Source: Bacillus sp. FJAT-52991
GTDB lineage: Bacteria > Bacillota > Bacilli > Bacillales > Domibacillaceae
Assembly: GCF_037201805.1 (NCBI RefSeq)
Contig: NZ_CP147404.1
Location: forward strand, 761,001-825,000
DNA length: 64,000 nucleotides
Reading direction: 5' to 3'
Positions 24,778 to 34,386 of the stretch are shown here, piece after piece. The notes beneath the pieces are model-generated. The model did no database searches and had not been told where the DNA came from. It worked only from the letters and a program-made list of their open reading frames with translations. Position numbers and translations under genes: made by a program. Each line of letters starts with the position of its first letter. The first letter of the stretch is position 1.

Positions 24778-25557
24778 ATGAAATTCATCCGTTTGCTTTT
24801 ATCTATAGTAATTGTTCTTATGCTTAGTGGGATCCATTCCGCTTCGGCAAAACAACCTTTTCAAATTCCTTCTTCGGTAAAAGATATTACGAAGGAGAAC
24901 ACGTTTTTAAATGAGGAACAGGAAATATCTGACCTACAGCCTACAGAGCTAACGAAGGAATTACTTAGCACATCTAAGGCAAAGATTACGAATCCTAAGT
25001 TTATTCGTATGCTCAATGAAACGGATGTGAATAAATCGCCTTTCGCTTTCGGAGTGAGAGCGACAGTTTATCTTGGAGAGTGGCCGCTTTCCTACCATTC
25101 AGAAGAAACAAATCCAAATTGGGAATATCAAAAAATTAATACCAATTTTTATGATAACCGTGGCGGGAAAAATACTTACCAAATGCATTATGTGCAAGAA
25201 GCGTATAAAATCATCAAAGGAGGGTTATCGGCCAAAGTACCGCGAGCAGATGAGGTACAAGAGATGGTGCTAAAATCAGCTATACAGAAAACAAAGCTCC
25301 CGCTGGCCTACTCAACTGTTGTTGGAAATGGCACGAAACAAAATGATATTTACAACGTCGCACCGAAAACGGCTGGGTACTTACATTCTTTTGCTCCTGC
25401 GATCCATGAAAAAGGGGTAGTGACGTTCGGGGAAGTGTATTTAGTCATATCGGGATGGAATCGAGCGATTGTTGTTAAAAATGTTACATCGAAAAGAGTG
25501 ACCGCTTGGATTCCGATCAAAAACCATCTTTCATTTAGCTATCAATCCGTTCGTTAA
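24778..25557 (+). CDS. yfkD: YfkD-family secreted protein
   Basis: 259 residues with a signal peptide (MKFIRLLLSIVIVLMLSGIHSASA) and a body typical of the YfkD family (FGVRATVYLGEWPLSYHSEETNPNWEYQKIN...DNRGG). Function unknown; likely exported. ATG 24778 follows TTGGAGGAAATG. It follows chaA as in B. subtilis, though the array separates their transcription. Confidence 0.9.
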   Translation: MKFIRLLLSIVIVLMLSGIHSASAKQPFQIPSSVKDITKENTFLNEEQEISDLQPTELTKELLSTSKAKITNPKFIRMLNETDVNKSPFAFGVRATVYLGEWPLSYHSEETNPNWEYQKINTNFYDNRGGKNTYQMHYVQEAYKIIKGGLSAKVPRADEVQEMVLKSAIQKTKLPLAYSTVVGNGTKQNDIYNVAPKTAGYLHSFAPAIHEKGVVTFGEVYLVISGWNRAIVVKNVTSKRVTAWIPIKNHLSFSYQSVR

Positions 25558-25632
25558 TATCCGAAAATCGTTGAAATTGACTTCGTGATCGGCTACCATT
25601 TAACTGTGGAAAAAAGAAAGGGGCCATTGCTC

Positions 25633-25809
25633 GTGAAACCAATTAATGATAAAGAATCGCAAATCACCTATTTAAAGGAGCGATTAAATATATTTTTAGA
25701 AGTGTTGGATTCCATTGATCCCGCTGAAACAGAATTAGAAGATGTCGATCGCCTCCTAGAAATGATCGATGATATTGAAGTGAAATGCGAACAATTTAAA
25801 AGCAGATAA
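25633..25809 (+). CDS. SE1561-family small protein
   Basis: 58 residues, acidic and helical (ESQITYLKERLNIFLEVLDSIDPAETELEDVDRLLEMIDDIEVKCEQF), matching the small Bacillus/Staphylococcus SE1561 family of unknown function. The start is GTG 25633, with AAAGGGG ten bases upstream; the open frame to 25585 lacks a ribosome site. Its stop codon TAA falls inside the first bases of the dispersed repeat copy 2. Confidence 0.8.
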   Translation: MKPINDKESQITYLKERLNIFLEVLDSIDPAETELEDVDRLLEMIDDIEVKCEQFKSR

Positions 25810-25952
25810 AGTGGAACTTCAATCAGTAGAGGGGAGGTTCTTCATCCCTACTGATTGTTAGTTAAACAGATCGGGCGTTTCCTTACCTATACGTCGGTGC
25901 TCTTTCTGCTTTGTTGAGGTAGGGATCTTACAGCCCGTTAATGCGGGATAAA
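25807..25952 (+). repeat. Dispersed structured repeat, full copy 2
   Basis: Same ends as copy 1 (AAAGTGGAACTTCAATCA ... GCCCGTTAATGCGGGATAAA). Hairpin A here is CAATCAGTAG paired with CTACTGATTG: both strands changed relative to copy 1, keeping the pairing. Confidence 0.92.
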
Positions 25953-25964
25953 GCTTATGCAAGA

Positions 25965-25997
25965 AAGTGCCGGGAATCATTCTGGCACTTTTTTTTG
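25965..25997 (+). terminator. Terminator before fumarase gene
   Basis: AAGTGCCGG pairs with CTGGCACTT followed by eight T; ends read-through from the small upstream gene. Confidence 0.88.
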
Positions 25998-26088
25998 TTA
26001 AATTTAATCTCTTTCAAACGAAATTGTTCAGCGTTATAATAGAAATATTGAGTCTTATACATAAAGGTAAGTGGGAAGGGGAATAATA

Positions 26089-27630
26089 ATGAATCTTGAG
26101 CAATTTCAGGAAAGCATGTACCAGTTAGTTGTAGAAACATCCACTAATTTACCAAAGGACGTTCGCCGCGCGGTCAAGGCTGCGAAACTTCGTGAAAACG
26201 CAGGTACGCGTGCAGCGATGAGTCTCGACACGATTACAAACAATATCCAAATGGCAGATGAAAACATTTCTCCAATTTGCCAAGATACGGGTATGCCGAC
26301 GTTTAAAGTGAAAACGCCAGTGGGAGTAAATCAGCTTGTCATTAAAGAAGCGATTTATGAGGCGATGATTCGCGCAACAAAAGATGGAAAACTTCGTCCA
26401 AACTCCGTTGACTCATTAACAGGGGAAAATAGTGGGAATAACTTAGGTGCTGGAACACCGGTTATTAAATTTGAACAATGGGAAAAAGATTATATTGATG
26501 CACGCCTTATTTTAAAAGGTGGTGGCTGTGAAAATAAAAACATTCAATACAGCTTACCTTGTGAATTAGAAGGGTTAGGCAAAGCAGGCCGCGACCTTGA
26601 TGGAATTCGTAAATGTATTATGCATTCTGTTTATCAAGCACAAGGACAAGGTTGTAGCGCTGGTTTCATCGGCGTTGGTGTCGGTGGTGATCGCACAACT
26701 GGTTACGAATTAGCGAAAGAACAGCTTTTCCGTGATGTAGAAGATGTGAATCCAAATGAAGATCTTCGCAAACTAGAAGAGTATGTCATGAAACATGCGA
26801 ATGAGCTTGGCATCGGTACAATGGGCTTTGGTGGTGAAACGACATTGCTTGGCTGTAAAGTTGGTGTCATCAACCGTTTGCCAGCTAGCTTCTTCGTTTC
26901 TGTTGCTTATAACTGTTGGGCATTCCGTCGCTTAGGCGTTCAAATCAACCCTGAAACAGGCGAAATTCAAGAGTGGTTATATCAAGATGGCGAAAAGATT
27001 ACATTTGATCAACAAGCTGAAGCAGCAGAAGAAACTCCATCTGAAAGCCGCACAGTCACTTTACAAGCACCAATTACAGAAGAGCAAATTCGTGAGTTAA
27101 AAGTAGGGGACGTTGTTCAAATTAACGGTATGATGTACACAGGTCGTGACGCGATCCATAAATACTTAACTGATCACGATGCTCCTGTAGATTTAAACGG
27201 TCAGGTTATTTACCATTGCGGTCCGGTTATGTTGAAAGATGAAGAAGGAAAATGGCATGTAAAAGCAGCTGGCCCAACAACTTCTATTCGTGAGGAGCCT
27301 TATCAAGGAGATATCATGAAGAAATTTGGTATCCGTGCCGTCATCGGTAAAGGTGGAATGGGACCAAAAACATTAGCAGCCCTTAACGAACATGGTGGCG
27401 TCTACTTAAATGCCATCGGTGGTGCAGCTCAATACTATGCAGATTGTATTAAATCAGTTGAAGGTGTTGACTTAATGGAATTCGGTATTCCAGAAGCAAT
27501 GTGGCACCTACAAGTAGAAGGGTTCACAGCGGTTGTTACAATGGACTCACATGGCAACAGCCTTCACGAATCCGTTGATAAATCCTCTTTAGAAAAATTA
27601 GCTCAATTTAAAGAGCCAGTATTTAAATAA
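26089..27630 (+). CDS. fumA: Class I (iron-sulfur) fumarate hydratase
   Basis: 513 residues, alpha and beta parts fused: the alpha part to about residue 320 (SPICQDTGMPTF, GGGCENKN, GQGCSAGFIGVGVGGDR) and the beta part from about 330 (TLQAPITEEQIRELKVGDVVQINGMMYTGRDAIHK ... GKGGMGPKT). Cys64, Cys147 and Cys189 are candidate Fe-S ligands. It hydrates fumarate to malate in the TCA cycle. B. subtilis uses the cluster-free class II enzyme, so this lineage differs or has both. ATG 26089 follows AAGGGGAA. Confidence 0.94.
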   Translation: MNLEQFQESMYQLVVETSTNLPKDVRRAVKAAKLRENAGTRAAMSLDTITNNIQMADENISPICQDTGMPTFKVKTPVGVNQLVIKEAIYEAMIRATKDGKLRPNSVDSLTGENSGNNLGAGTPVIKFEQWEKDYIDARLILKGGGCENKNIQYSLPCELEGLGKAGRDLDGIRKCIMHSVYQAQGQGCSAGFIGVGVGGDRTTGYELAKEQLFRDVEDVNPNEDLRKLEEYVMKHANELGIGTMGFGGETTLLGCKVGVINRLPASFFVSVAYNCWAFRRLGVQINPETGEIQEWLYQDGEKITFDQQAEAAEETPSESRTVTLQAPITEEQIRELKVGDVVQINGMMYTGRDAIHKYLTDHDAPVDLNGQVIYHCGPVMLKDEEGKWHVKAAGPTTSIREEPYQGDIMKKFGIRAVIGKGGMGPKTLAALNEHGGVYLNAIGGAAQYYADCIKSVEGVDLMEFGIPEAMWHLQVEGFTAVVTMDSHGNSLHESVDKSSLEKLAQFKEPVFK

Positions 27631-27637
27631 GTTTGAA

Positions 27638-27676
27638 ATGAAAAAGCGGTCGAATATACTTCGACTGCTTTTTCGC
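27638..27676 (+). terminator. Terminator after fumarase
   Basis: AAAAAGCGGTCGAA pairs with TTCGACTGCTTTTT. Confidence 0.9.
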
Positions 27677-27758
27677 TTTACCAAATCTTTCTCGGCAATG
27701 AACGGATATTTTCCTACTTTCGATTGAAACTAAGGAAAAAGAGTAAAGGAAGATGAGT

Positions 27759-28538
27759 ATGAAATGGTTGAAATATGGCGTCTTTGTATCACTGTTCCTA
27801 ATGACCTTCGCCTCTACCGCCTTTTCGATGTCTAATCAAGTGATCCATTGGGGCTTTCAAAAAGGAAAGGACGAGCAACCGGCACAAGCGGGCAAACAAT
27901 ACGATGAGCTCCTTGAAAAATACGGCGGATTTTATAAAGCGAGCCCGAATGAAAAAATCATCTATTTAACCTTTGATAATGGTTATGAAAATGGCTATAC
28001 AGAAAGCGTTCTTGATACGTTGAAAAAAGAAAAGGTGCCTGGTGCTTTTTTCGTCACAGGCCATTATTTAAAAAGTGCTCCAGACCTAGTCAAAAGAATG
28101 CATAAAGAGGGCCATATCATCGGCAACCATTCTTGGACCCACCCTGATTTAACACAAGTAACTGATGAGAAGTTAAGAGAAGAGCTTCGGTTAGTCAAAG
28201 AAGAAACAGCCCGACTAACTAAACAGAAAAACATGCCATATTTGCGACCGCCGAGAGGGATCTTGAGTGAGCGAACATTAAAGTTGGCAAAAGAGGAAGG
28301 CTACACCCATGCAATGTGGTCGCTTGCCTTTAAGGACTGGGAGACAAATAACCAACGAGGATGGCAATATGCGTACGACAACATTATGGCACAAATTCAT
28401 CCAGGGGCCGTGCTACTATTGCATTCTGTTTCAAAAGATAATGCCGAAGCGCTGCCAAAAGTGATTAAAGATTTAAAAAAGAAAGGCTATCGCTTTGAGA
28501 GCTTAGATCATTATATGAAATCTCGAGAAAAATCATAA
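27759..28538 (+). CDS. pdaA: Spore-cortex muramic-acid deacetylase PdaA
   Basis: 259 residues: signal peptide, then a NodB-type polysaccharide deacetylase domain with TFDNGYENGY (Asp73), metal-binding GNHSWTHPDL (His124, His128), RPPRG and the late LLLHSVSKDNAEAL. The extended N-terminal region and the TFDNGYENG wording mark PdaA (YfjS) rather than generic NodB proteins. It removes the acetyl group from muramic acid so that delta-lactam forms in the spore cortex. ATG 27759 is preferred, six bases after AGGAAG. Confidence 0.93.
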   Translation: MKWLKYGVFVSLFLMTFASTAFSMSNQVIHWGFQKGKDEQPAQAGKQYDELLEKYGGFYKASPNEKIIYLTFDNGYENGYTESVLDTLKKEKVPGAFFVTGHYLKSAPDLVKRMHKEGHIIGNHSWTHPDLTQVTDEKLREELRLVKEETARLTKQKNMPYLRPPRGILSERTLKLAKEEGYTHAMWSLAFKDWETNNQRGWQYAYDNIMAQIHPGAVLLLHSVSKDNAEALPKVIKDLKKKGYRFESLDHYMKSREKS

Positions 28539-28545
28539 AAGGTCT

Positions 28546-28580
28546 GACTCCCACATAGTAGTGGGAGTCAAACGTTTTTA
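28546..28580. terminator. Terminator between pdaA and the convergent membrane-anchored protein gene
   Basis: GACTCCCAC pairs with GTGGGAGTC, then T's on the plus strand. GGTCTGACTCC wording also occurs in the terminator at 3869-3915. Confidence 0.85.
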
Positions 28581-29084
28581 AGAAGGGTTTGTAAGCAAGT
28601 TGGCTAGTTCCTCAGACCTAGCCATAAACATCTCCCAATCGTTATCAAGCGTCATTCTCATGCCAAACCCTGCTTTTCGGAGCTTCTTTCGCAAGTCTTC
28701 AAAGCGTTCTTGATCCTTTGGAGATACTGTACTGAACGCATATGATTCGTCATGAGGAAACTCGCGCAGCGCAATCTCTATGCGACGTAGCACTCTCAGA
28801 TCATCTTCCTCAAGCCAATTTGTATATATTCCACTGCTAATGGCAACGTCCATTCCATTTAAAACGTCCCCAAGCTGAACTGTCACTAAGTTAGGATCAG
28901 ACCAATTGTTCTTTTTTTGGTGTTCAATCAATCCGTCGAGCACTACTAGTTGATCTTGCACCTCTGAATAAAACAGTTCTTCATGTACCAAATTCAAATG
29001 TAAGTGCTGCATAATTACAATAACAAGTAAAATACCACTGACTAGCAAAGAACTGCTTAATATGATTTTTTGTTTTTTACTCAA
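28578..29084 (-). CDS. Unrecognised membrane-anchored protein
   Basis: 168 residues. One membrane helix near the N-terminus (IILSSSLLVSGILLVIVIM) and an outside helical, acidic domain. No motif or family is recognised. The length and dense hydrophobic patterning suggest a real protein. TTG 29084 is preferred, seven bases after GAGGG; ATG 29090 lies too close to it. Convergent with pdaA, divergent from the RNA methylase gene. Confidence 0.65.
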   Translation of the reverse strand: MSKKQKIILSSSLLVSGILLVIVIMQHLHLNLVHEELFYSEVQDQLVVLDGLIEHQKKNNWSDPNLVTVQLGDVLNGMDVAISSGIYTNWLEEDDLRVLRRIEIALREFPHDESYAFSTVSPKDQERFEDLRKKLRKAGFGMRMTLDNDWEMFMARSEELANLLTNPS

Positions 29085-29161
29085 ATCCATTCCCTCTTTC
29101 TTATAGGGGACTATTTTTTGTTATACTAAACATAAAAAGCAAACTCGTGAAATGAGGATTA

Positions 29162-30547
29162 ATGATAATGAAGCAACAAAATCAAATGAAAATTAAATTG
29201 AAACAAACCTTTCCGTTAACGATTAAACGCATCGGCATTAATGGGGAAGGTGTTGGTTATTTTAAACGGCAAGTTGTCTTTGTTCCAGGTGCTTTACCAG
29301 GGGAAGAAGTTGTCGTCGAAGCAACAAAGGTTCATCCGAAATTTGCAGAAGGTCGGATCAAAAAAATTCGTCAAGCGTCTCCGCACCGGACAACTCCTCC
29401 ATGCCCTGTGTACGAGCAATGCGGAGGGTGTCAGCTGCAACATTTATCGTACGATCAGCAGCTAAAAGAGAAACGAGATATTTTAATCCAATCACTTGAG
29501 CGGCACACGAAGTTAGAGATTGAATCACTTCATATTCGCGAAACAATCGGTATGGACAATCCATGGAATTACCGAAACAAAAGCCAATTCCAAGTGGGAA
29601 ACAAAGATGGAAAAGTAGTCGCAGGTTTATATAGCTTAAACTCGCATAAATTAATTGATATTCCTGACTGCCATGTCCAACAGCCAGCCATCAATCACGT
29701 ATTAATAACCATAAAAAACATTTTGCAAGATGTGAACGTCTCTATTTATGACGAAAAGAAAAAACAAGGTGCGGTGAAAACGATCGTTACAAGAGCAGGG
29801 ATTTCGACTGGGCAAATCCAAGTCGTGCTTGTGACCGCAACGAACGAATTGCCGAAAAAAGCATTGATTGTGGATGAAATTCAAAAGCGTCTACCAGAAG
29901 TCACATCCATTATGCACAACATTAATCCGAAGAAAACGTCCTTAATTTTTGGTGATAAAACGGTCACATTAGCTGGCAAAGAAACGATTGAAGAACAGCT
30001 AGAAGATTACACATACGAACTATCTGCGAGAGCCTTTTTTCAATTGAACCCTGTGCAAACAACAAAACTCTACAATGAAGTGAAACAAGCAGCGGCTTTA
30101 ACTGGAACAGAGAAAATTGTTGACGCTTATTGCGGTTCCGGAACGATCGGACTTTGGGTGGGCAAAGAGGCAGCGGAAATTCGTGGCATGGATGTCATCG
30201 CTGAATCGATTAATGATGCCAGAAAAAATGCGAAAACGTACAATATGAACGCCATATATGAAGTGGGCACAGCGGAAGAGTGGCTGCCGAAATGGCTTAA
30301 GCAAGGATGGAAACCCGATGTGATCATCGTCGATCCGCCACGTACAGGCTGCGACCAGAAGTTTCTAGACACATTGAAAAAAATCAAACCTAAACGTTTT
30401 ATTTATGTCTCATGTAATCCATCGACATTGGCCAAAGATATTAATCAACTGAGTGGGCTGTACAACGTTGAATATATTCAACCTGTGGATATGTTTCCGA
30501 TGACTGCGCATGTGGAAGCAGTGGCGAAACTGGTTTTAAAGGTGTAG
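29162..30547 (+). CDS. rlmD: 23S rRNA (uracil-C5)-methyltransferase, RlmD/YfjO type
   Basis: 461 residues: a TRAM domain (about 15-72), Fe-S cysteines 81, 87, 90 ([10 protein letters not shown]) and 170, then a SAM-binding domain ([23 protein letters not shown]) with nucleophile Cys in [10 protein letters not shown]. It methylates uridine in 23S rRNA. Bacillus has two relatives, RlmCD (YefA) and YfjO; the position next to pdaA (yfjS) favours YfjO, so target uridines are not certain. Start ATG 29162 or 29168 (GAGG at 29154-29157). Confidence 0.93.
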   Translation: MIMKQQNQMKIKLKQTFPLTIKRIGINGEGVGYFKRQVVFVPGALPGEEVVVEATKVHPKFAEGRIKKIRQASPHRTTPPCPVYEQCGGCQLQHLSYDQQLKEKRDILIQSLERHTKLEIESLHIRETIGMDNPWNYRNKSQFQVGNKDGKVVAGLYSLNSHKLIDIPDCHVQQPAINHVLITIKNILQDVNVSIYDEKKKQGAVKTIVTRAGISTGQIQVVLVTATNELPKKALIVDEIQKRLPEVTSIMHNINPKKTSLIFGDKTVTLAGKETIEEQLEDYTYELSARAFFQLNPVQTTKLYNEVKQAAALTGTEKIVDAYCGSGTIGLWVGKEAAEIRGMDVIAESINDARKNAKTYNMNAIYEVGTAEEWLPKWLKQGWKPDVIIVDPPRTGCDQKFLDTLKKIKPKRFIYVSCNPSTLAKDINQLSGLYNVEYIQPVDMFPMTAHVEAVAKLVLKV

Positions 30548-30589
30548 GCAGCTCGTGATTAAGGTGTGAAAAAAGTAGGGTAAAAAATG

Positions 30590-30635
30590 GGAGGAACAAA
30601 ATTGAATTCTTTGTTCCTCCTTACGTGTTTTTTTA
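30590..30635 (+). terminator. Terminator after the RNA methylase
   Basis: GGAGGAACAAA pairs with TTTGTTCCTCC; T's follow after six bases. Confidence 0.8.
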
Positions 30636-30691
30636 TTTAAATCTCAAGGTAGCATAATCGTGTTACAATAACACCTCACTGCTTTTGTTTA

Positions 30692-31612
30692 TTACCAGTT
30701 GTTATAATAGGAGCCTTCAGGATTGTATAAAAATTTGAATTGATGTTTTAGAGCTAGTTCACGACTTTGTTCTTCATCATCAAAACCAACCGCCATAACC
30801 TGTGTGCCGTACTCATTTCTTACTTGTTTCAATTGCTCAATCATGTGTAATGCCCACTCATCTTCGCCAACTACATTATATGAGAAGTCTTCCCACATAA
30901 TAAAATCGATATAAGGAGCTGTATAGTTTGCTAATGTATGGAAGCCCCAATTTTGAGCAATAGATAAACCATTATATTGCTGTTTAATTTTTTGCATAAA
31001 TGCTTTCATTGCTTCATTTTGTTCTGCCTGTTCTTGTTCAGGTAAATAGGAATCAATATTGCCGACTGTATCTAAAAATACACCGTCTAATCCCTTTTGC
31101 ACCACTTGTTTTTGAATTTCCTCTAGTAAAATTTCTTGATAATGTGGTGAGGTCATATCCATCATATAAGAATCCCATTCTTCAAAATACATTTTTTCGC
31201 CGTGCTCGTCTTTATAAAAATCTTCTTCGGTTAATTGGCTATAAAACTCTTCATTCCACTTATCCGCTTCCATTGCATTAATGTAACCATAAATTAATGT
31301 ACCATTACTCCTCGCAGCATCAATATACTTTTGTTGCATTTCAATTGGCTCAACAATGACTAAGTCCATTTGCTTCATTTGTTCACCAATAGTGTCAGTT
31401 CCTTTATCCAAATAATATTTGTATGTCTCTACATCTGCTAATCTTTGTTTAATGGTCGCTGTTGTTTGCGGGGCTTGATCTACATAAGATAAATGAGCGT
31501 TGTCGCCTAGATGATTGATTTCGTGAGCAACTGTCATTTCTGGACCTGTCAAAACTGCTGATGAACCTATTAAAATGATAGAAAAAAGTGCATAACGTAT
31601 GGAACTCCTCAT
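30692..31612 (-). CDS. Secreted GH114/TM1410-type glycosidase-like protein
   Basis: 306 residues with a signal peptide and a TIM-barrel region of the endo-alpha-1,4-polygalactosaminidase (GH114) kind: MDLVIVEP at strand 1, LIYGYINAMEADKWNEEFY, MYFEEWDSYMMDMTSPHYQEILLEEIQKQVVQKGLDGVFLDTVGNID (acidic Asp of the fold) and FIMWEDFSYNV. Such enzymes cut galactosamine-containing exopolysaccharide; the substrate here is inferred only. ATG 31612 follows AAAGGGGATAGG. Confidence 0.8.
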   Translation of the reverse strand: MRSSIRYALFSIILIGSSAVLTGPEMTVAHEINHLGDNAHLSYVDQAPQTTATIKQRLADVETYKYYLDKGTDTIGEQMKQMDLVIVEPIEMQQKYIDAARSNGTLIYGYINAMEADKWNEEFYSQLTEEDFYKDEHGEKMYFEEWDSYMMDMTSPHYQEILLEEIQKQVVQKGLDGVFLDTVGNIDSYLPEQEQAEQNEAMKAFMQKIKQQYNGLSIAQNWGFHTLANYTAPYIDFIMWEDFSYNVVGEDEWALHMIEQLKQVRNEYGTQVMAVGFDDEEQSRELALKHQFKFLYNPEGSYYNNW

Positions 31613-31961
31613 ATACCTATCCCCTTTGAAATCCAAATAGTTAACATTAGTACCAATATATCACTTTTTACCAAATATCCACAGTTTAATTATTTTTATG
31701 ATTAAAATTATTATATTTTTTTACTTAGATATCCCTCTTGATGAAAAAAGAATATAGTTTTGCTTTTGCAAGTTCTTATCATCTGGAATATGGCCATATT
31801 CTTTGATTACATGGCGTAGTTTCATGCAACGATTGGCAGGCTTCTAGCATCATCCGTCTAAAACTCACTTCAATTTATCCTAGACAAAAAATACCAAAGG
31901 TTGTATATTTAAATTATGAATAAAATCATAAAAATATTCATAGTATAAAGAGGAGGTTAAC
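31613..31961. other. Gene-poor stretch
   Basis: AT-rich divergent control region. A 34-codon open frame on the minus strand near 31730-31834 (MKLRHVIKEYGHIPDDKN...) may be a gene remnant but has no family I can name. The 120 bases before 31962 presumably hold the TetR promoter, but no clear pair of boxes is seen. Confidence 0.3.
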
Positions 31962-32549
31962 ATGGCAAAAGGACCAAAGGGTTTTTCCGATGAAGAAAAA
32001 CAACAACTAAGAAATAAACTCTGCATAGAATGCGAGCGTAGCTGGGCGTTACATGGGTATAAAAAAACTAGTGTTGGAGAATTGGTAACGAAAATAGGAA
32101 TATCGACAGGCGCATTTTATTTATTGTATTCATCCAAAGAAGATTTATTTTGTGAAACATTGGAACGAGTACAGGACAGATTAAAAAATGGCTGGAAAGA
32201 GATTGTTGCCAGTAACCCTGGCAAGAATGGTTTTGCAGAAGCTATAAAATGGCTTTTTAGGGAATATGACCATTCGCCTTTTCTCTATGATTTTGGCAAC
32301 CCAGACTTTCTAGCTTTTCTAAATAAGCTACCAAAAGATAAAGTGGAAGGATTGAAATTTGATAGTTTATCATTTTTTGATGAAGCCATTCATTGTGCCA
32401 ATCTCACTTTGAAAATTGACAAAGAAAAAGCATATGCCGTTATGAACACACTGCTATACACCGTTAGTATAAAAGATAGCTTGATGTATGATCATTTGGA
32501 AATATTTGATTTTATATTAGATAGTACTATGGATAAATTATTTGAATAA
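31962..32549 (+). CDS. TetR/AcrR-family regulator
   Basis: 195 residues. N-terminal helix-turn-helix (LHGYKKTSVGELVTKIGISTGAFYLLYSSKEDLFCETLE) is typical TetR; the C-terminal ligand domain is not recognisable. ATG 31962 follows AGAGGAGG. Two tiny membrane-protein genes follow 81 bp later and may be its targets. Confidence 0.92.
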   Translation: MAKGPKGFSDEEKQQLRNKLCIECERSWALHGYKKTSVGELVTKIGISTGAFYLLYSSKEDLFCETLERVQDRLKNGWKEIVASNPGKNGFAEAIKWLFREYDHSPFLYDFGNPDFLAFLNKLPKDKVEGLKFDSLSFFDEAIHCANLTLKIDKEKAYAVMNTLLYTVSIKDSLMYDHLEIFDFILDSTMDKLFE

Positions 32550-32630
32550 AGGAAGATCCGATCAACGGATGGGTTTGAATAATAACGGAAAAGCGACTGA
32601 TCTTTATATATAAAAAGAGGGTGACACTTT

Positions 32631-32864
32631 ATGAATTCTATAGAAGTTAATTTTCAAGTTCCCTCATTTATACCAATACCAAGTTCGGAAACAATGATGA
32701 CTATTTCAATCATCATTGTGGTTATTGGATTATTCCTAGTTATTTTAGGAGTGATACTGCAAAAAGGGAAACAGAAAACAAACAGAGCGGCATGGGTATG
32801 TATAGGGATAGGAGTACTACTTATTATTAATCATGGCATACAACTATTATTTAGAGTATTTTAG
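32631..32864 (+). CDS. Small two-helix membrane protein
   Basis: 77 residues: a short N-terminal stretch (VPSFIPIPSSETM) and two membrane helices (ISIIIVVIGLFLVILGVIL, WVCIGIGVLLIINHGIQLLF) joined by a basic loop. No family recognised. ATG 32631 with AGAGGGTGACAC upstream; 11 bp before the next gene, so co-transcribed. Confidence 0.7.
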   Translation: MNSIEVNFQVPSFIPIPSSETMMTISIIIVVIGLFLVILGVILQKGKQKTNRAAWVCIGIGVLLIINHGIQLLFRVF

Positions 32865-32875
32865 GAGGAAAAAAT

Positions 32876-33109
32876 ATGATTGAAAAACTTAATGCAAAAT
32901 GCGAAAAGGTCAATGATTTCTTTGGTGTATCTGTTAAGCTACCAAACCCAAGCAAAAATACTTTGCGCACAAGTTCGGTTGTTAATGGCGTAGTTGGTGT
33001 AGGATTAATTTTGTTTGGTGTTTTATCTGCTCAAAAATGGACAGCTATTTTAGGAGGATTAAGCATTGTAAGTAGCATTGTATTAAAAGAGGAAGCTAAG
33101 AAAAAATAA
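32876..33109 (+). CDS. Small two-helix membrane protein, second of pair
   Basis: 77 residues with a soluble N-terminal third (EKLNAKCEKVNDFFGVSVKLPNP) and two membrane helices ending in lysines (EEAKKK). No family recognised. AGGAGG precedes ATG 32876. Same length as its upstream partner, but no clear sequence likeness. Terminator follows. Confidence 0.7.
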   Translation: MIEKLNAKCEKVNDFFGVSVKLPNPSKNTLRTSSVVNGVVGVGLILFGVLSAQKWTAILGGLSIVSSIVLKEEAKKK

Positions 33110-33122
33110 ATGTTTTTGCAAC

Positions 33123-33159
33123 AAACAACCAGTGGGGATGAAGCCCTCACTGGTTGTTT
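33123..33159. terminator. Bidirectional terminator after the small membrane pair
   Basis: AAACAACCAGTG pairs with CACTGGTTGTTT; serves also the convergent DUF418 gene. Confidence 0.9.
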
Positions 33160-33165
33160 ACTTTA

Positions 33166-34386
33166 TCATTTAATTCCTAAATAAGTAATCGATCTCCAAA
33201 CATACTCTAGCGGTCCATAGCGGAATTTAGATAACCACCATTTACTAAAGAACACTTGGAAAACATAGATGGCAATGGCAATCATAATGCCTGTTGTTAA
33301 GTGAAGCTTTCCGTACACTCCAAATGCGAAAGGGCCAAACAAGAATGTACAGATGATGGACTGGCTAATGTAGTTTGTAAATGCCATTCTTCCAGGGAAT
33401 GTGAGCCAGTGCAATACTTTTTTCCCTTTTACTGTGTGATAAATGAAGATCAGGCTAATTGCGTAAAAGATTGTTATAAGCGGTGAGCTAACATATTGGA
33501 TTGTTTGAACGGCTTGTTGATTCTCTACTACAAATGGTAAAACCCAGTTTAAAGTACCTCCAGCTATTAGAGTGATTAGCCAAGTAATGAAAAATCCTTT
33601 TCTGTGCTGTTGAAAATGGTGCACCCACTTTTTCTTCGCGACAGCTGCCCCAAACATGAATATGAGTAAGAAATGAAGATTCGCCAATAAATAGATAAGT
33701 GGGTTACCAGAGTACAGAGCGTATAACCCATTTCTCATTGTATAATATGTTCTTTCCTCTATATTTGCTTCAACTAATTCTTGTATGCTTCCATTTTGAT
33801 GTACTTCTATCGTTGATTGGATGAGCTTTTGATCTTCTTCTGATATTTTTATTGTCATAGCAGCGGGATCAACTGACAGAGAGCCTACCGTTGTAAGGAT
33901 AAATAATAAGCTGTATAAAGTTATGCTAATAATTAGCATTGTTTTCGGCTTTAACTTATGGATAAATAGGAGAAATAATCCTAGGATCGCATAGTCTGTT
34001 AAAATATCACCGAACCAGATAAAGTATGCATGGATACAACCGAAAATAAATAAAGCGATCAGTCGACGAGAATAAATTCCCCAGAAGTTTAACTGTTTTG
34101 CGGCCGTTCTTTCCTGCATAATAACCATCCCAAAACCGAACAGCATAGAAAAAAGCATAATAAATTTTCCATCAACAAACATCGAGAGGAGTGATTGGGC
34201 TGTGTAATCAGATTGATCCCAAAAGGATGTCCATTCATTTTTGAAAGTGGGGTCTTGTTGCAAGTAGACGGGATAAAGAAACCAGACAATATTTGCTATA
34301 ATGATGCCGAGGAGCGCAAAACCTCTTAACATATCGATCGTTGCTAGCCGATCTTTTACTGAAATAGGTGAAAGCTTTTGTTTCAT
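33166..34386 (-). CDS. DUF418 (YeiB-like) membrane protein
   Basis: 406 residues, about ten helices. The N-terminal RLATIDMLRGFALLGIIIANI and the C-terminal FPGRMAFTNYISQSIICTFLF...GPLEYVWRSITY are signature stretches of DUF418/YeiB proteins, relatives of acyltransferase-type membrane proteins of unknown substrate. ATG 34386 is taken (AAAGG six bases before the spacer). Divergent from a two-component system with 188 bp between. Confidence 0.9.
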   Translation of the reverse strand: MKQKLSPISVKDRLATIDMLRGFALLGIIIANIVWFLYPVYLQQDPTFKNEWTSFWDQSDYTAQSLLSMFVDGKFIMLFSMLFGFGMVIMQERTAAKQLNFWGIYSRRLIALFIFGCIHAYFIWFGDILTDYAILGLFLLFIHKLKPKTMLIISITLYSLLFILTTVGSLSVDPAAMTIKISEEDQKLIQSTIEVHQNGSIQELVEANIEERTYYTMRNGLYALYSGNPLIYLLANLHFLLIFMFGAAVAKKKWVHHFQQHRKGFFITWLITLIAGGTLNWVLPFVVENQQAVQTIQYVSSPLITIFYAISLIFIYHTVKGKKVLHWLTFPGRMAFTNYISQSIICTFLFGPFAFGVYGKLHLTTGIMIAIAIYVFQVFFSKWWLSKFRYGPLEYVWRSITYLGIK

